A stretch of DNA of 64,000 bases from Actibacterium sp. MT2.3-13A (GTDB lineage: Bacteria; Pseudomonadota; Alphaproteobacteria; Rhodobacterales; Rhodobacteraceae), in NCBI RefSeq assembly GCF_018139985.1, contig NZ_JAGSOU010000016.1, positions 1 to 64,000 of the forward strand, read 5' to 3'. Position numbers and translations under genes: made by a program. The notes under the pieces are model-generated. The model saw only the letters and a program-made list of their open reading frames with translations. It had not been told where the DNA came from and ran no database searches. This document shows, one piece after another, positions 40,411 through 49,848 of this stretch. The first letter of the stretch is position 1; each line of letters begins with the position of its first letter.

Positions 40411-43068
40411 ATGCCGGAATTGCCGGAAGATATCGACCCGATCGAATCCCAGGAATGGCAGGATGCCATCGCCGATGTGATCGAACGCGACGGCCCCAAC
40501 CGCGCGCATTTCCTGCTCGACAAGGCCGTGCAGCAGGCCCGCGCCGCCGGCGCCACCCTGCCCTTCTCGGCGACCACGCCCTACCAGAACACCATCCCCG
40601 TCGACGACCAGCTCGACATGCCCGGCGACATGGAGATGGAATGGCGCATCCGCACCATCAACCGCTGGAACGCCATGGCGACCGTGGTGCGGCGCAACAA
40701 GGAAAGCAGCGAATACGGCGGGCATATCGCCTCCTTCGCCTCATCGGCCTGCATGTATGACGTCGGGCTCAACCATTTCTGGCGCGCCAAATCGGCGATC
40801 CACGGCGGCGACCTGGTGTTCTTCCAGGGCCATGTGGTGCCCGGCATCTACGCCCGCAGCTTCATGGAGGGCCGGATCAGCGAGGCGCAGCTGGAAAACT
40901 TCCGCTCCGAGGTGGCGGGCGACGGCCTGTCCTCGTATCCGCACCCCTGGCTGATGCCCGATTACTGGCAGTTTCCGACCGTCTCCATGGGCCTCGGTCC
41001 GCTGATGGCGATCTACCAGGCGCGGTTCATGAAATACATGCACAACCGCGGCCATATCGACATGGCCGACCGCAAGGTCTGGTGCTTCCTCGGCGACGGC
41101 GAGATGGACGAGCCGGAATCGCTCGGCGCCATCGGCCTGGCGGCGCGCGAGGGGCTCGACAACCTGATCTTCGTCATCAACTGCAACCTTCAGCGCCTCG
41201 ACGGGCCGGTGCGCGGCAACGGCAAGATCGTGCAGGAGCTGGAGGGCACCTTCCGCGGCTCGGGCTGGAACGTGATCAAGCTGCTGTGGGGCAAGGGCTG
41301 GGACGAACTGCTGGAAAAAGACAGCAGCGGCCGGCTGCGCCAACTGATGGACGAGACGGTGGACGGCGACTACCAGACCTTCAAGTCGAAGGACGGCGCC
41401 TATATCCGCAAGCATTTCTTCGGAAAATACCCCGAAACCGCCGCACTGGTCGAGGACTGGAGCGATGAGCAGATCTGGGCCCTGCGGCGCGGCGGGCACG
41501 ACCCGCAGAAGGTCTACACCGCCTTCAAGCGCGCCACCGAGACCGAAGGCCAGCCCACCTGCATCCTGGTGAAAACCGTCAAGGGCTACGGCATGGGCAC
41601 CGCCGGCGAGGGCCAGAACACCACCCACCAGCAGAAGAAGATGGCCGAGGACCAGCTGCGCGCCTTCCGCGACCGCTTCCAGATCCCCGTGTCGGACGAG
41701 GACCTGCCCAAGGCCCCCTTCGTGGCGCTGAACAACGCGCAGAAATCCTACCTGCTGGAGCGCCGCAAGGAGCTGGGCGGCGAGTTCCCCAAGCGCCACT
41801 GGCGCGATGCGCCGAAGCTGGAAATCCCGCCGCTGGAGCGGTTCGAGGCGCAGCTCAAGGGCACGGGGGAGCGTGAGATCTCAACCACCATGGCCTTCGT
41901 CCGCATCCTGACCACGCTGTTGCGCGACAAGCAGATCGGCAAGCAGGTGGTCCCGATCGTGCCGGACGAAAGCCGCACCTTCGGCATGGAGGGGCTGTTC
42001 CGCTCGGTCGGGATCTACAACCCGCTGGGGCAGAACTACACCCCGGAGGATGCCGACCAGATGATGTATTACAGGGAGGCCAAATCCGGCCAGGTCCTTC
42101 AGGAAGGCATCAACGAGGCCGGCGCCATGGCCGACTGGATCGCCGCCGCCACGTCCTATTCGACCCACGGCGTGCCGATGATCCCCTTCTTCATCTACTA
42201 CTCGATGTTCGGCTTCCAGCGGATCGGCGATCTGGCCTGGGCCGCCGGCGACAGCCGCGCGCGCGGCTTCATGCTGGGCGGCACCGCCGGGCGCACCACG
42301 CTGAACGGCGAGGGGCTGCAGCACGAGGACGGGCACAGCCATATCCTGGCCGGCACCATCCCGAACTGCATCAGCTACGACCCGACTTTCAGCTACGAGG
42401 TGGCGGTGATCGTGCATCACGGGCTGCAGCGGATGTATGTCGATCAGGAGGACGTGTTCTTCTACCTCACCCTGATGAACGAGAACTACGCTCACCCCGA
42501 CATGCCCATGGGCGCCGAGGAGGGCATCATCCGCGGCATGTACCGGCTGCAAAAGACGGCGCGGCCGGGCAAGAAGCACGTCAACCTGATCGGCTCGGGC
42601 ACCATCCTGGTGCAGGCGATCAAGGCCGCCGAGATGCTGAAGGCCGATTTCGGCGTGACCGCGGACATCTGGTCGGCGACCTCGTTCAACGAACTGGCCC
42701 GCGACTGCCAGGACGCGCAGCGCTGGAACCGGCTGAACCCGCTGGCCGAGCAGCGCACGCCGTATGTGGCCGCGCTGCTGGAGGGCGCCAAGGGGCCGTT
42801 CATCGCCGCCACCGACTACATGAAGAACTACGCCGAGCAGATCCGCCCCTGCGTGCCGGGCCGCTACACGGTGCTGGGCACCGACGGGTTCGGGCGCTCG
42901 GACAGCCGGGTGAACCTGCGCCGCTTCTTCGAGGTGGACGCGAACCACATCGCGGCGGCCGCGATGGTCGATCTCCACCGCGAGGGGGTGATCGACGAGG
43001 CCACGCTGAAGCAGGCGCTCGGAAAATACGAAATCGACGGCGGCAAGCCGAACCCGCGGCTGGTCTAA
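40411..43068 (+). CDS. aceE: Pyruvate dehydrogenase E1 component, homodimeric type
   Basis: 885 residues, as in E. coli AceE. E1 decarboxylates pyruvate on thiamine diphosphate and acetylates the lipoyl group of E2. The ThDP motif is FLGDGEMDEPESLG through NLIFVINCNLQ (about 226-260); the N-terminal E2-binding helix is DPIESQEWQDAIADV. The ATG at 40411 behind GAGGAGGAGG is chosen over a GTG two codons earlier. aceF follows 26 bases later. Many Rhodobacterales use the heterodimeric PdhAB instead, so this is the gammaproteobacterial-style complex. Confidence 0.96.
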   Translation: MPELPEDIDPIESQEWQDAIADVIERDGPNRAHFLLDKAVQQARAAGATLPFSATTPYQNTIPVDDQLDMPGDMEMEWRIRTINRWNAMATVVRRNKESSEYGGHIASFASSACMYDVGLNHFWRAKSAIHGGDLVFFQGHVVPGIYARSFMEGRISEAQLENFRSEVAGDGLSSYPHPWLMPDYWQFPTVSMGLGPLMAIYQARFMKYMHNRGHIDMADRKVWCFLGDGEMDEPESLGAIGLAAREGLDNLIFVINCNLQRLDGPVRGNGKIVQELEGTFRGSGWNVIKLLWGKGWDELLEKDSSGRLRQLMDETVDGDYQTFKSKDGAYIRKHFFGKYPETAALVEDWSDEQIWALRRGGHDPQKVYTAFKRATETEGQPTCILVKTVKGYGMGTAGEGQNTTHQQKKMAEDQLRAFRDRFQIPVSDEDLPKAPFVALNNAQKSYLLERRKELGGEFPKRHWRDAPKLEIPPLERFEAQLKGTGEREISTTMAFVRILTTLLRDKQIGKQVVPIVPDESRTFGMEGLFRSVGIYNPLGQNYTPEDADQMMYYREAKSGQVLQEGINEAGAMADWIAAATSYSTHGVPMIPFFIYYSMFGFQRIGDLAWAAGDSRARGFMLGGTAGRTTLNGEGLQHEDGHSHILAGTIPNCISYDPTFSYEVAVIVHHGLQRMYVDQEDVFFYLTLMNENYAHPDMPMGAEEGIIRGMYRLQKTARPGKKHVNLIGSGTILVQAIKAAEMLKADFGVTADIWSATSFNELARDCQDAQRWNRLNPLAEQRTPYVAALLEGAKGPFIAATDYMKNYAEQIRPCVPGRYTVLGTDGFGRSDSRVNLRRFFEVDANHIAAAAMVDLHREGVIDEATLKQALGKYEIDGGKPNPRLV

Positions 43069-43094
43069 GCGGCGCAGGAGAGGAGACAGTTTCC

Positions 43095-44345
43095 ATGAGC
43101 ATTGAAGTCAAGGTTCCCGACATCGGCGATTTCTCGGACGTCCCCGTCGTCAGCATCCTGGTCTCGGTCGGCGACGTGATCGCCGAGGAAGACCCGGTGG
43201 TCGAGCTGGAAAGCGACAAGGCCACGCTGGAGGTGCCCAGCCCCGTGGCCGGCAAGGTGGCCGAGATCCGGGTCGCGGCGGGCGACAAGGTGTCCGAAGG
43301 ATCGCTGCTGCTGATCCTCGAGGGCGAGGGGGGGGCGGAGGTGCCGGCCGTCGAGGCCGCCGCGCCCGCGGCCGCCCCGGCGGCCCCCGCCCCTGCCCCG
43401 GCGGCCGCGCCCGCCCCGGTGACCGACGCGGGGTTCGGCAAGGCCCATGCCTCGCCCTCCGTGCGCGCCTTTGCCCGCAGCCTGGGGGTCGACCTGGCGC
43501 AGGTGAACGGCAGCGGCCGCAAGGGCCGCATCCTGCGCGAGGACGTGACCGCCCATTTCAAGGCGGCGAGCGCGCCTGCCGCCGCGGCCGGATCGGCGCA
43601 GGGCGGCATGGGCATCCCGCCCATCCCCGCCGTCGATTTCTCGAAATTCGGCCCCGTGGAAGAGGTCGAGATGCCCCGGATCAAGAAGATCTCGGGCCCC
43701 GCGCTGCACCGTTCCTGGCTGAACATCCCGCATGTCACCCATAACGAGGAGGCCGATATCACCGATCTCGACGCCTACCGCCGCGAGCTCGATGCGGAGG
43801 CCAAGCAGCAGGGCTACCGCGTCACGCTGCTGAGCTTCGTGACCAAGGCCAGCGTCAGCGCGCTGAAGGCGCATTGGGAGGTGAACAGTTCGCTCCATCC
43901 CGACGGCGACAGGCTGATCCGCAAGGCGTTCTACAACATCGGCTTCGCCGCCGACACGCCGAACGGGCTGGTGGTGCCGGTGATCCGCGACGCCGACCGC
44001 AAGGGCATCGTCGAGATCAGCAGGGAGCTGGGCGAGCTGTCGGCCAAGGCCCGCGAGGGCAAGCTGAAGGGCGAGGAGATGCAGGGGGCGACATTCACCA
44101 TCTCCAGCCTCGGCGGCATCGGCGGCACCTCCTTCACCCCGATCGTGAACGCGCCGGAGGTGGCGATCCTGGGCCTGACGCGGGCCAAGATGGCGCCGGT
44201 CTGGGACGGCGAGCAGTTCGTGCCGCGGCTGATGCAGCCGCTGAGCCTCAGCTATGACCACCGCGCCATCGACGGGGCGCTGGCGGCCCGCTTCTGCGCG
44301 ACGCTGAAATACCTGCTCGGCGACGTGCGCCGGCTGATGCTGTGA
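43095..44345 (+). CDS. aceF: Dihydrolipoamide acetyltransferase (PDH E2)
   Basis: 416 residues: one lipoyl domain (1-78) with lipoylated Lys42 in ESDKATLEVPSP, an Ala/Pro linker (about 87-112), a peripheral-subunit-binding domain (HASPSVRAFARSLGVDL, about 115-155) and the catalytic domain ending with SYDHRAIDGALAA (His389, Asp393). E2 passes the acetyl group to CoA. There is only one lipoyl domain here, while E3 downstream brings another. Its stop lies 11 bases before the preferred lpdA start. Confidence 0.95.
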   Translation: MSIEVKVPDIGDFSDVPVVSILVSVGDVIAEEDPVVELESDKATLEVPSPVAGKVAEIRVAAGDKVSEGSLLLILEGEGGAEVPAVEAAAPAAAPAAPAPAPAAAPAPVTDAGFGKAHASPSVRAFARSLGVDLAQVNGSGRKGRILREDVTAHFKAASAPAAAAGSAQGGMGIPPIPAVDFSKFGPVEEVEMPRIKKISGPALHRSWLNIPHVTHNEEADITDLDAYRRELDAEAKQQGYRVTLLSFVTKASVSALKAHWEVNSSLHPDGDRLIRKAFYNIGFAADTPNGLVVPVIRDADRKGIVEISRELGELSAKAREGKLKGEEMQGATFTISSLGGIGGTSFTPIVNAPEVAILGLTRAKMAPVWDGEQFVPRLMQPLSLSYDHRAIDGALAARFCATLKYLLGDVRRLML

Positions 44346-44356
44346 AGGGGGCGGTG

Positions 44357-46087
44357 ATGGAGGTCAGAGTTCCCGATATCGGCGATTTCGCGGATGTTCC
44401 GGTGATCGGCATCCTGGTTTCGGTGGGCGACACCGTGGCCGCCGAGGATCCGCTGATCGAGCTGGAAAGCGACAAGGCGACGATGGAGGTCCCCTCCCCC
44501 GCCGCGGGTGTGATCCGGGAGATCCGGGTCGCCGAGGGCGACAGGGTCTCCGCAGGCGCGGTGATCGTGGTGCTTGAGGGGGCGGCGTCCGCGCCGGCCG
44601 TCGAGGCCGCCCCGGCCGCAGGCGCGCCCGCAGCCCCCGCGGCCGCCGCCGGCGCCGCGACCGGAAAGGGCGACATCCACGGCGAGGTGGTGGTGCTGGG
44701 CTCCGGCCCGGGCGGCTACACAGCCGCCTTCCGCGCCGCAGACCTGGGCAAGCGGGTCGTGCTGATCGAGAAGGACGCCACGCTCGGCGGGGTCTGCCTG
44801 AACGTGGGCTGCATCCCGTCGAAGGCGCTGCTGCACGCCGCCAAGGTGATCACCGAGGCCGAGGAGATCGGCGCGCACGGCGTCGCCTTCGCCAGACCGG
44901 AGGTCGATCTCGACAAGCTGCGCGGCTGGAAGGACAGCGTGGTGCGGCAGCTGACCGGGGGCCTTTCCGGCCTTGCCAAGGGCCGCAAGGTACAGGTGGT
45001 CAAGGGTTACGGCACCTTCGTCGGGCCGAGCATGATCGAGGTGAGGGGCGACGAGGGCGTGACCACGGTCAGCTTCGAGCAATGCATCATCGCCGCCGGG
45101 TCCGAGCCCGTCACCCTGCCCTTCATCCCGCATGACGACCCGCGGGTGATCGATTCCACCGGCGCGCTGGCGCTCGAGGACGTGCCGGGCCGCCTGCTGG
45201 TGCTGGGCGGCGGCATCATCGGGCTGGAGATGGCCACGGTCTACGACGCGCTCGGCGCGCAGGTGACCATCGTCGAGCTGATGGACCAGATCATCCCCGG
45301 CGCCGACAAGGACATCGTCAAGCCGCTGCACAAGCGGATCGAGGCGCGCTACGAGAAGATCCTGCTCAAGACCAAGGTCACCGCGATCGAGGCGCTGGAC
45401 GAGGGATTGAAAGTCACGTTCGAGGATGCCGCGGGCGCGCGCAGCACCGATGTCTACGACAAGGTGCTGGTCGCGGTCGGCCGCCGGCCCAACGGCAGGC
45501 TGATCGGCGCCGAGAAGGCCGGCGTCGCGGTGGACGAGCGCGGCTTCATCCCCGTCGACGGCCAGCAACGCACCGGGGTGCCGCATATCTTCGCCATCGG
45601 CGACGTGGTGGGCCAGCCGATGCTCGCGCACAAGGCGGTGCACGAGGGCAAGGTCGCGGCAGAGGTGGCCTGCGGGCAGAACCGCCATTTCGACGCGCGG
45701 GTGATCCCCTCGGTCGCCTATACCGACCCCGAGGTCGCCTGGGTCGGCATGACCGAGGCGCAGGCCAAGGCCGAAGGCATCAAGATCGGCAAGGGGGTGT
45801 TCCCCTGGGCCGCCTCGGGCCGGTCGCTGAGCCTCGGCCGGTCGGAGGGGCTGACCAAGCTGATCTTCGACGAAAGCGACGACCGGGTGATCGGCGCGGG
45901 GATCGTCGGCCCCAACGCGGGCGACCTGATCGCCGAGGTGGCGCTGGCGATCGAGATGGGCGCCGACGCGGTGGACCTGGGCCACACCATCCACCCGCAC
46001 CCGACGCTGAGCGAGACGGTGAACTTCGCCGCCGAGATGTTCGAGGGCACGATCACCGACCTGATGCCGCCGAAAAAGCGGAGGTGA
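44357..46087 (+). CDS. lpdA: Dihydrolipoyl dehydrogenase with N-terminal lipoyl domain (PDH E3)
   Basis: 576 residues, about 110 longer than ordinary Lpd because a lipoyl domain (1-76, Lys40 in ESDKATMEVPSP) and an Ala/Pro linker precede the flavoprotein. The FAD loop VLGSGPGGYTAAF, redox pair Cys147/Cys152 (GGVCLNVGCIPSK), NAD loop VLGGGIIGLEMA and the C-terminal HTIHPHPTLSE base are intact. E3 reoxidises dihydrolipoamide with NAD. The ATG at 44357 with GGGGG upstream is preferred to a GTG at 44342. A terminator follows. Confidence 0.95.
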   Translation: MEVRVPDIGDFADVPVIGILVSVGDTVAAEDPLIELESDKATMEVPSPAAGVIREIRVAEGDRVSAGAVIVVLEGAASAPAVEAAPAAGAPAAPAAAAGAATGKGDIHGEVVVLGSGPGGYTAAFRAADLGKRVVLIEKDATLGGVCLNVGCIPSKALLHAAKVITEAEEIGAHGVAFARPEVDLDKLRGWKDSVVRQLTGGLSGLAKGRKVQVVKGYGTFVGPSMIEVRGDEGVTTVSFEQCIIAAGSEPVTLPFIPHDDPRVIDSTGALALEDVPGRLLVLGGGIIGLEMATVYDALGAQVTIVELMDQIIPGADKDIVKPLHKRIEARYEKILLKTKVTAIEALDEGLKVTFEDAAGARSTDVYDKVLVAVGRRPNGRLIGAEKAGVAVDERGFIPVDGQQRTGVPHIFAIGDVVGQPMLAHKAVHEGKVAAEVACGQNRHFDARVIPSVAYTDPEVAWVGMTEAQAKAEGIKIGKGVFPWAASGRSLSLGRSEGLTKLIFDESDDRVIGAGIVGPNAGDLIAEVALAIEMGADAVDLGHTIHPHPTLSETVNFAAEMFEGTITDLMPPKKRR

Positions 46088-46107
46088 TCCTCGGGAAGGA
46101 CTTGCAG

Positions 46108-46140
46108 ACGCCCCGCCTCCGCGCGGGGCGTTTCGCGTTT
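46108..46140 (+). terminator. Terminator of the aceE-aceF-lpdA operon
   Basis: Stem ACGCCCCGC/GCGGGGCGT with loop CTCCGC, followed by TTCGCGTTTT. It begins 20 bases after the lpdA stop. Confidence 0.85.
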
Positions 46141-46193
46141 TGGCAGAGGGCAGCAGCCATTCGCCCCGGCATGCCCTGCGGGAAGGTTGATCG

Positions 46194-46865
46194 TTAATCC
46201 GCCTCCGCCAGCGGCTCGATCAGCTCCGGCCCGCTGGCGCGGTTGGAATTGACCCGCGGATCGACCCGGTGGAACGCCAGCACCTCATCGGCGGCGGCCT
46301 GCATCAGCCGCGCCGCGCCCTTGCCCGCCTCGCCCAGCCAGACCGCCCAGTCGCCCTCCTCCACGATCACGGGCATCCGGTGGTGGACGGCGCACATCGG
46401 CGCGTTCGCCGCGGTGGTGACGATGGCGCAGGTGGTCAGACGCTCACCCTCGCGCTCCCAGTCCTGCCAGACCCCGGCGAAGGCCAGCGGCGCGCCGTCG
46501 GCGCGGTGGATGTACCAGGGCAGGCGCGCGCCGCCCGCGCCCTTGGACCATTCGTAGAAGCCGCTGGCCGGGATCAGGCAGCGACGCTCGCGGCAAGCGG
46601 CGCGAAAGGCCGGCTTCTCGGCGATGGTCTCGGCCCGGGCGTTGATCAGCAGCGGGCCATCGGCGGGCGTCTTGTACCACTGCGGGATAAAGCCCCAGCG
46701 CATCGGCCGCAGGTGGCGCTGGCCCGCGTCGCTGGTAACCGCGGCCACCGGGTTGGTGGGGCAGACGTTGTAGTTGGGGTTGGGCGGCAGATCGTTGGCC
46801 GGCACGGCCTGGAACAGCCGGGCCATGGCGTCATCGGGCAGGGTGATCGCGAAGCGTCCGCACAT
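46194..46865 (-). CDS. SOS response-associated peptidase (SRAP, YedK/HMCES type)
   Basis: 223 residues. YedK-type proteins crosslink through Cys2 to abasic sites in single-stranded DNA and shield them. The start MCGRF provides Cys2 after Met removal; Asn75 (LINARAET), Glu105 (ASGFYEW) and the His of VHHRMPVI complete the active site. The start is fixed by the need for Cys2, so the longer upstream frame is wrong. An FNR-type palindrome lies 45 bases upstream. Confidence 0.95.
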   Translation of the reverse strand: MCGRFAITLPDDAMARLFQAVPANDLPPNPNYNVCPTNPVAAVTSDAGQRHLRPMRWGFIPQWYKTPADGPLLINARAETIAEKPAFRAACRERRCLIPASGFYEWSKGAGGARLPWYIHRADGAPLAFAGVWQDWEREGERLTTCAIVTTAANAPMCAVHHRMPVIVEEGDWAVWLGEAGKGAARLMQAAADEVLAFHRVDPRVNSNRASGPELIEPLAEAD

Positions 46866-46910
46866 GGCTGTCAGCCTAGGGCGCGCCGGGCCGCTTGGCC
46901 AGATACCGGT

Positions 46911-46924
46911 TTGACCGGGATCAA
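46911..46924. promoter_or_regulatory. FNR/Crp-type palindrome between the SRAP and thioredoxin-CcdA genes
   Basis: TTGACCGGGATCAA has the TTGAN6TCAA form of FNR-family sites with one asymmetric base pair. It lies 45 bases from the SRAP start and 68 from the start of the thiol-redox membrane gene, the likelier target. Confidence 0.55.
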
Positions 46925-46992
46925 GGCGCCGCGGCGCCGCGCGGCTAGGCTCGTCGCATCCTGCGGAAAGACCGGACGACCAGAGGGGCCCC

Positions 46993-48168
46993 ATGCGCCT
47001 GATGCCACTTGCCGGACTCCTTGTGCTGCTGCTCGGCGCCCTGCGCCCGGGGTTGGCGCCGGCGCAGGAGGTGACCGCGCATGTGTTCTGGCAGGAGGGC
47101 TGCCCCTATTGCGCCTCGGCCAAGGCCGCGCTGGCGGAACTGGCCGCGGCCGACCCGGAGCTTCGCATCGAGCTGTTGGAACTGGGGCCCACGCGGGAAA
47201 CCAATGCGCTGTTCCGCGCCACGGTCAGGGCGCTGGAGCTGCGCACGCCCGCGGTGCCCCTTGTCGTGATCGGCGCCGCGCATGAGCTGGGCTTCGCCGC
47301 GGCGACCAGCCCGGGGCGCTATGCCGGAATGATCGCGCTCTGCCGCGCCGCCCCCTGCCGCGACCTGGTGGCCGAACTGCGCGCCGCGCGCGCGCCGCCG
47401 CCACCCGCCGCCGGATCCTCGCCCCGCGAAACCGTCGCCCTGCCCGGGCTGGGCGAGGTCGGCCTGCGGGACCTGTCGCTGCCGGTCCTGACCGTCGTTC
47501 TGGCCGGCGTCGACGGGTTCAACCCCTGCGCCATGTGGGTGCTGGCGCTGTTGATCGGGATGCTGCTGGGCGTGCAGGACAGCCGCCGGATGTGGGTGCT
47601 CGGCCTCGTGTTCCTCGCCGCCACGGGGGCGATGTATTTCGCGGTGATGAGCGCCTGGCTGAACGTCGTGCTGTGGCTCGGCGCGGTGAGCTGGCTGCGG
47701 CTGGCCATCGGGGCGCTGGCGCTCGGCGCGGGCGCCTATTACCTGCGCGAGGCCTGGGCCAACCCCGAGGGCGTCTGCCGCGTCACGCCGGGCGGCCAGC
47801 GCCGGCGCATCCGGGACGCCTTCGGCCGGATGGTGGCGCGGCCCAGCCTCCCGGTGGCGGCCCTTGGCGTGGCGGCGCTGGCCGTTGCGGTGAACCTGGT
47901 GGAGTTGGTCTGCTCGGCCGGCGTGCCGGCGATCTATACGCAGATGCTGGCCATGCACGACCTGCCACGGGCGGCCTATTACGGCTACCTGGCTTTCTAT
48001 CTCGTGGTGTTCCTGCTCGACGACGCGGCGATCTTCGTGATCGCCATGATCACCCTGCGCGCAGTCGCGGCCAGCGGGCGCTACGCGCGCCTGTCGCGCC
48101 TGATCGGCGGCCTGGTGCTGCTGGCGCTGGGGGCGGTCATGATGCTGCGCCCCGACCTGCTGGGATAA
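46993..48168 (+). CDS. Thioredoxin-fold protein fused to a CcdA/DsbD-like membrane domain
   Basis: 391 residues. A signal sequence (1-25, ending APAQ) is followed by a glutaredoxin/thioredoxin-like domain with CPYC (Cys37, Cys40). A linker rich in Pro precedes a polytopic part of about six helices in which two conserved Cys stand in GVDGFNPCAMWVLAL and VNLVELVCSAGVPAIY, the hallmark of CcdA/ScoS/DsbD membrane electron carriers. The fusion should move reducing equivalents from the cytosol to the periplasmic CPYC site. An FNR-type site upstream suggests expression at low oxygen. Confidence 0.85.
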   Translation: MRLMPLAGLLVLLLGALRPGLAPAQEVTAHVFWQEGCPYCASAKAALAELAAADPELRIELLELGPTRETNALFRATVRALELRTPAVPLVVIGAAHELGFAAATSPGRYAGMIALCRAAPCRDLVAELRAARAPPPPAAGSSPRETVALPGLGEVGLRDLSLPVLTVVLAGVDGFNPCAMWVLALLIGMLLGVQDSRRMWVLGLVFLAATGAMYFAVMSAWLNVVLWLGAVSWLRLAIGALALGAGAYYLREAWANPEGVCRVTPGGQRRRIRDAFGRMVARPSLPVAALGVAALAVAVNLVELVCSAGVPAIYTQMLAMHDLPRAAYYGYLAFYLVVFLLDDAAIFVIAMITLRAVAASGRYARLSRLIGGLVLLALGAVMMLRPDLLG

Positions 48169-48276
48169 AGCCCTCCCGGGGCGTGTCAGCCCCGCCGCCT
48201 CGGTCCGCAGGTGGAACGCCGGAAAATGGAAAGGGCGCGCCGAATTCCGCCGCGCCCCTGTTCTTCGCGCTGAGCG

Positions 48277-49848
48277 CTACTGCGAAATACGCCCGTCGGT
48301 ATAGGGCTTGTAGGGCGCGTTCGCGGCCAGGAATTCCGCCGCCACATCGGCCAGGTCCGGGCCGAAATCATAGACGTTGGTCGCATCGCTGACGAACATC
48401 GAATAGCCGTCGCCGCCATTGCGGACGAAGTTGTTCGACACCACGCCATAGGTCTTGTCCAGATCGAGCGGCACGAAGGCGTCGCCCTCCTGCACCATCA
48501 CGCCGGTGATGCGCGCGCCGGGCGATCCCGCCGGATCCCAGGTGAATTTCAGCCCGGCGACCTGCGGGAAGCGGCCGGCGCCCTCCTCGACCTGGCTGAC
48601 GCCGTTCTCCAGCGCCGCGAGGATGGACTTGCCGGTGGTCTGGAAGGTCGAGAGCGTGTTCTGGAAGGGCAGCACGGTCAGCACCTCGCCCATGGTCACC
48701 GGCCCCGCGTCGATCGAGGCGCGCAGGCCGCCGCCGTTCTGGATGGCGATCTGGATGCCCTGATCCCTGACCCGGTCGAGCATCGCGTCGGCCACCAGGT
48801 TGCCCATCGCGCATTCCATCGCGCGGCAGACGGCGCGGTCACCGTCGATCGGCGCGGAGGTCTCGGCCACCACGCGGTTGCGGATCTCTTCCAGCGGCTG
48901 CGCCAACTCGGCGATGCGCGCCTTGGTGGCGCCGTCCTCGGTCACGGCGGCGTCCATGATGATCGGCTCGCCGGTGGCCGCGGTGATGACGCCGGCGTCG
49001 TCGAAGGTCACGCTCAGCTCGCCCAGGAACTTGCCATAGGCATAGGCCTGCACGATGGCGGTGTCGCCCACCATGGTCGGATAGGGGCCCTTGGCGCTGT
49101 CCGAGCTGTTGGAGAGATAGGTGTTGTCATGGCCGCCGACGATGACATCGACGCCGGTGGTGCCGGCGGCGATGCGCTTGTCCACCTCATAGCCGGAGTG
49201 CGACAGCACGATGATCTTGTTCACCCCCTCGGCGGTCAGCCTGTCCACCTCGGCCTGAACCGCCCCCGCCGGATCGGTGAAGACGATGTTCTTGCCGGGG
49301 CTCGACAGTTCGGGCGTGTCGAGCGGCGTCAGGCCGATCAGGCCCAGCTTTTCACCGGCGCGCTCGATCACCACCGATTTCCGCAGCTTGTCCTTCAGCA
49401 GGGGCTCGCCGGAGACGTCGGCGTTCGACATCAGCACCGGGAAGCTCACCGCATCCATGAAGCCGCGCAGGACCTCGGGGCCGTCGTCGAATTCGTGGTT
49501 GCCCACGGTCATCGCGTCATAGCCCATCTTGTTCATCATCTCGGCCGCCGCCTTGCCCTTGTAATAGGTGTAGAACAGCGTGCCCTGAAACTGGTCGCCG
49601 CCATCCACGAGGATCGCGTTGTCGGCCCGGCCGCGCGCCGCCTCGACGGCCGTAACCAGGCGGGCCGAGCCGCCGAAGCACTTGCCCTCGGCGTTGTCCT
49701 CGGCCGAGCAGCCCGAGTCGTATTTCGAGATCGGTTCGAACCGCGCGTGGAAATCATTGGTGTGCAGGATGGTCAGCGTGTAATCGGCAGAAGCCACGCC
49801 CGAGGTCAGGGCCAGGGCAGCGGCAGAGGTGAGCAATCTGATAAGCAT
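48277..49848 (-). CDS. Periplasmic bifunctional 5'-nucleotidase / UDP-sugar hydrolase family
   Basis: 523 residues with a signal peptide (1-21, GVASA). The metallophosphatase domain shows LTILHTNDFHARFEP, ILVDGGDQFQGTLFY, VGNHEFDDG and IVLSHSGYEVD with VIVGGHDNT. The C-terminal 5'-nucleotidase domain (from about 325) has NGGGLRASIDAGPVT and SNNFVRNGGDGYSMF for nucleotide binding. It dephosphorylates external nucleotides for phosphate and nucleoside uptake. A Cys pair near the N-terminus (SGCSAEDNAEGKCFGG) is typical. Confidence 0.93.
   Translation of the reverse strand: MLIRLLTSAAALALTSGVASADYTLTILHTNDFHARFEPISKYDSGCSAEDNAEGKCFGGSARLVTAVEAARGRADNAILVDGGDQFQGTLFYTYYKGKAAAEMMNKMGYDAMTVGNHEFDDGPEVLRGFMDAVSFPVLMSNADVSGEPLLKDKLRKSVVIERAGEKLGLIGLTPLDTPELSSPGKNIVFTDPAGAVQAEVDRLTAEGVNKIIVLSHSGYEVDKRIAAGTTGVDVIVGGHDNTYLSNSSDSAKGPYPTMVGDTAIVQAYAYGKFLGELSVTFDDAGVITAATGEPIIMDAAVTEDGATKARIAELAQPLEEIRNRVVAETSAPIDGDRAVCRAMECAMGNLVADAMLDRVRDQGIQIAIQNGGGLRASIDAGPVTMGEVLTVLPFQNTLSTFQTTGKSILAALENGVSQVEEGAGRFPQVAGLKFTWDPAGSPGARITGVMVQEGDAFVPLDLDKTYGVVSNNFVRNGGDGYSMFVSDATNVYDFGPDLADVAAEFLAANAPYKPYTDGRISQ

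Noticed and set aside
44252-46000. 582-codon minus-strand frame opposite lpdA
   Set aside because: Shadow of lpdA, which has intact FAD, NAD and disulfide motifs.
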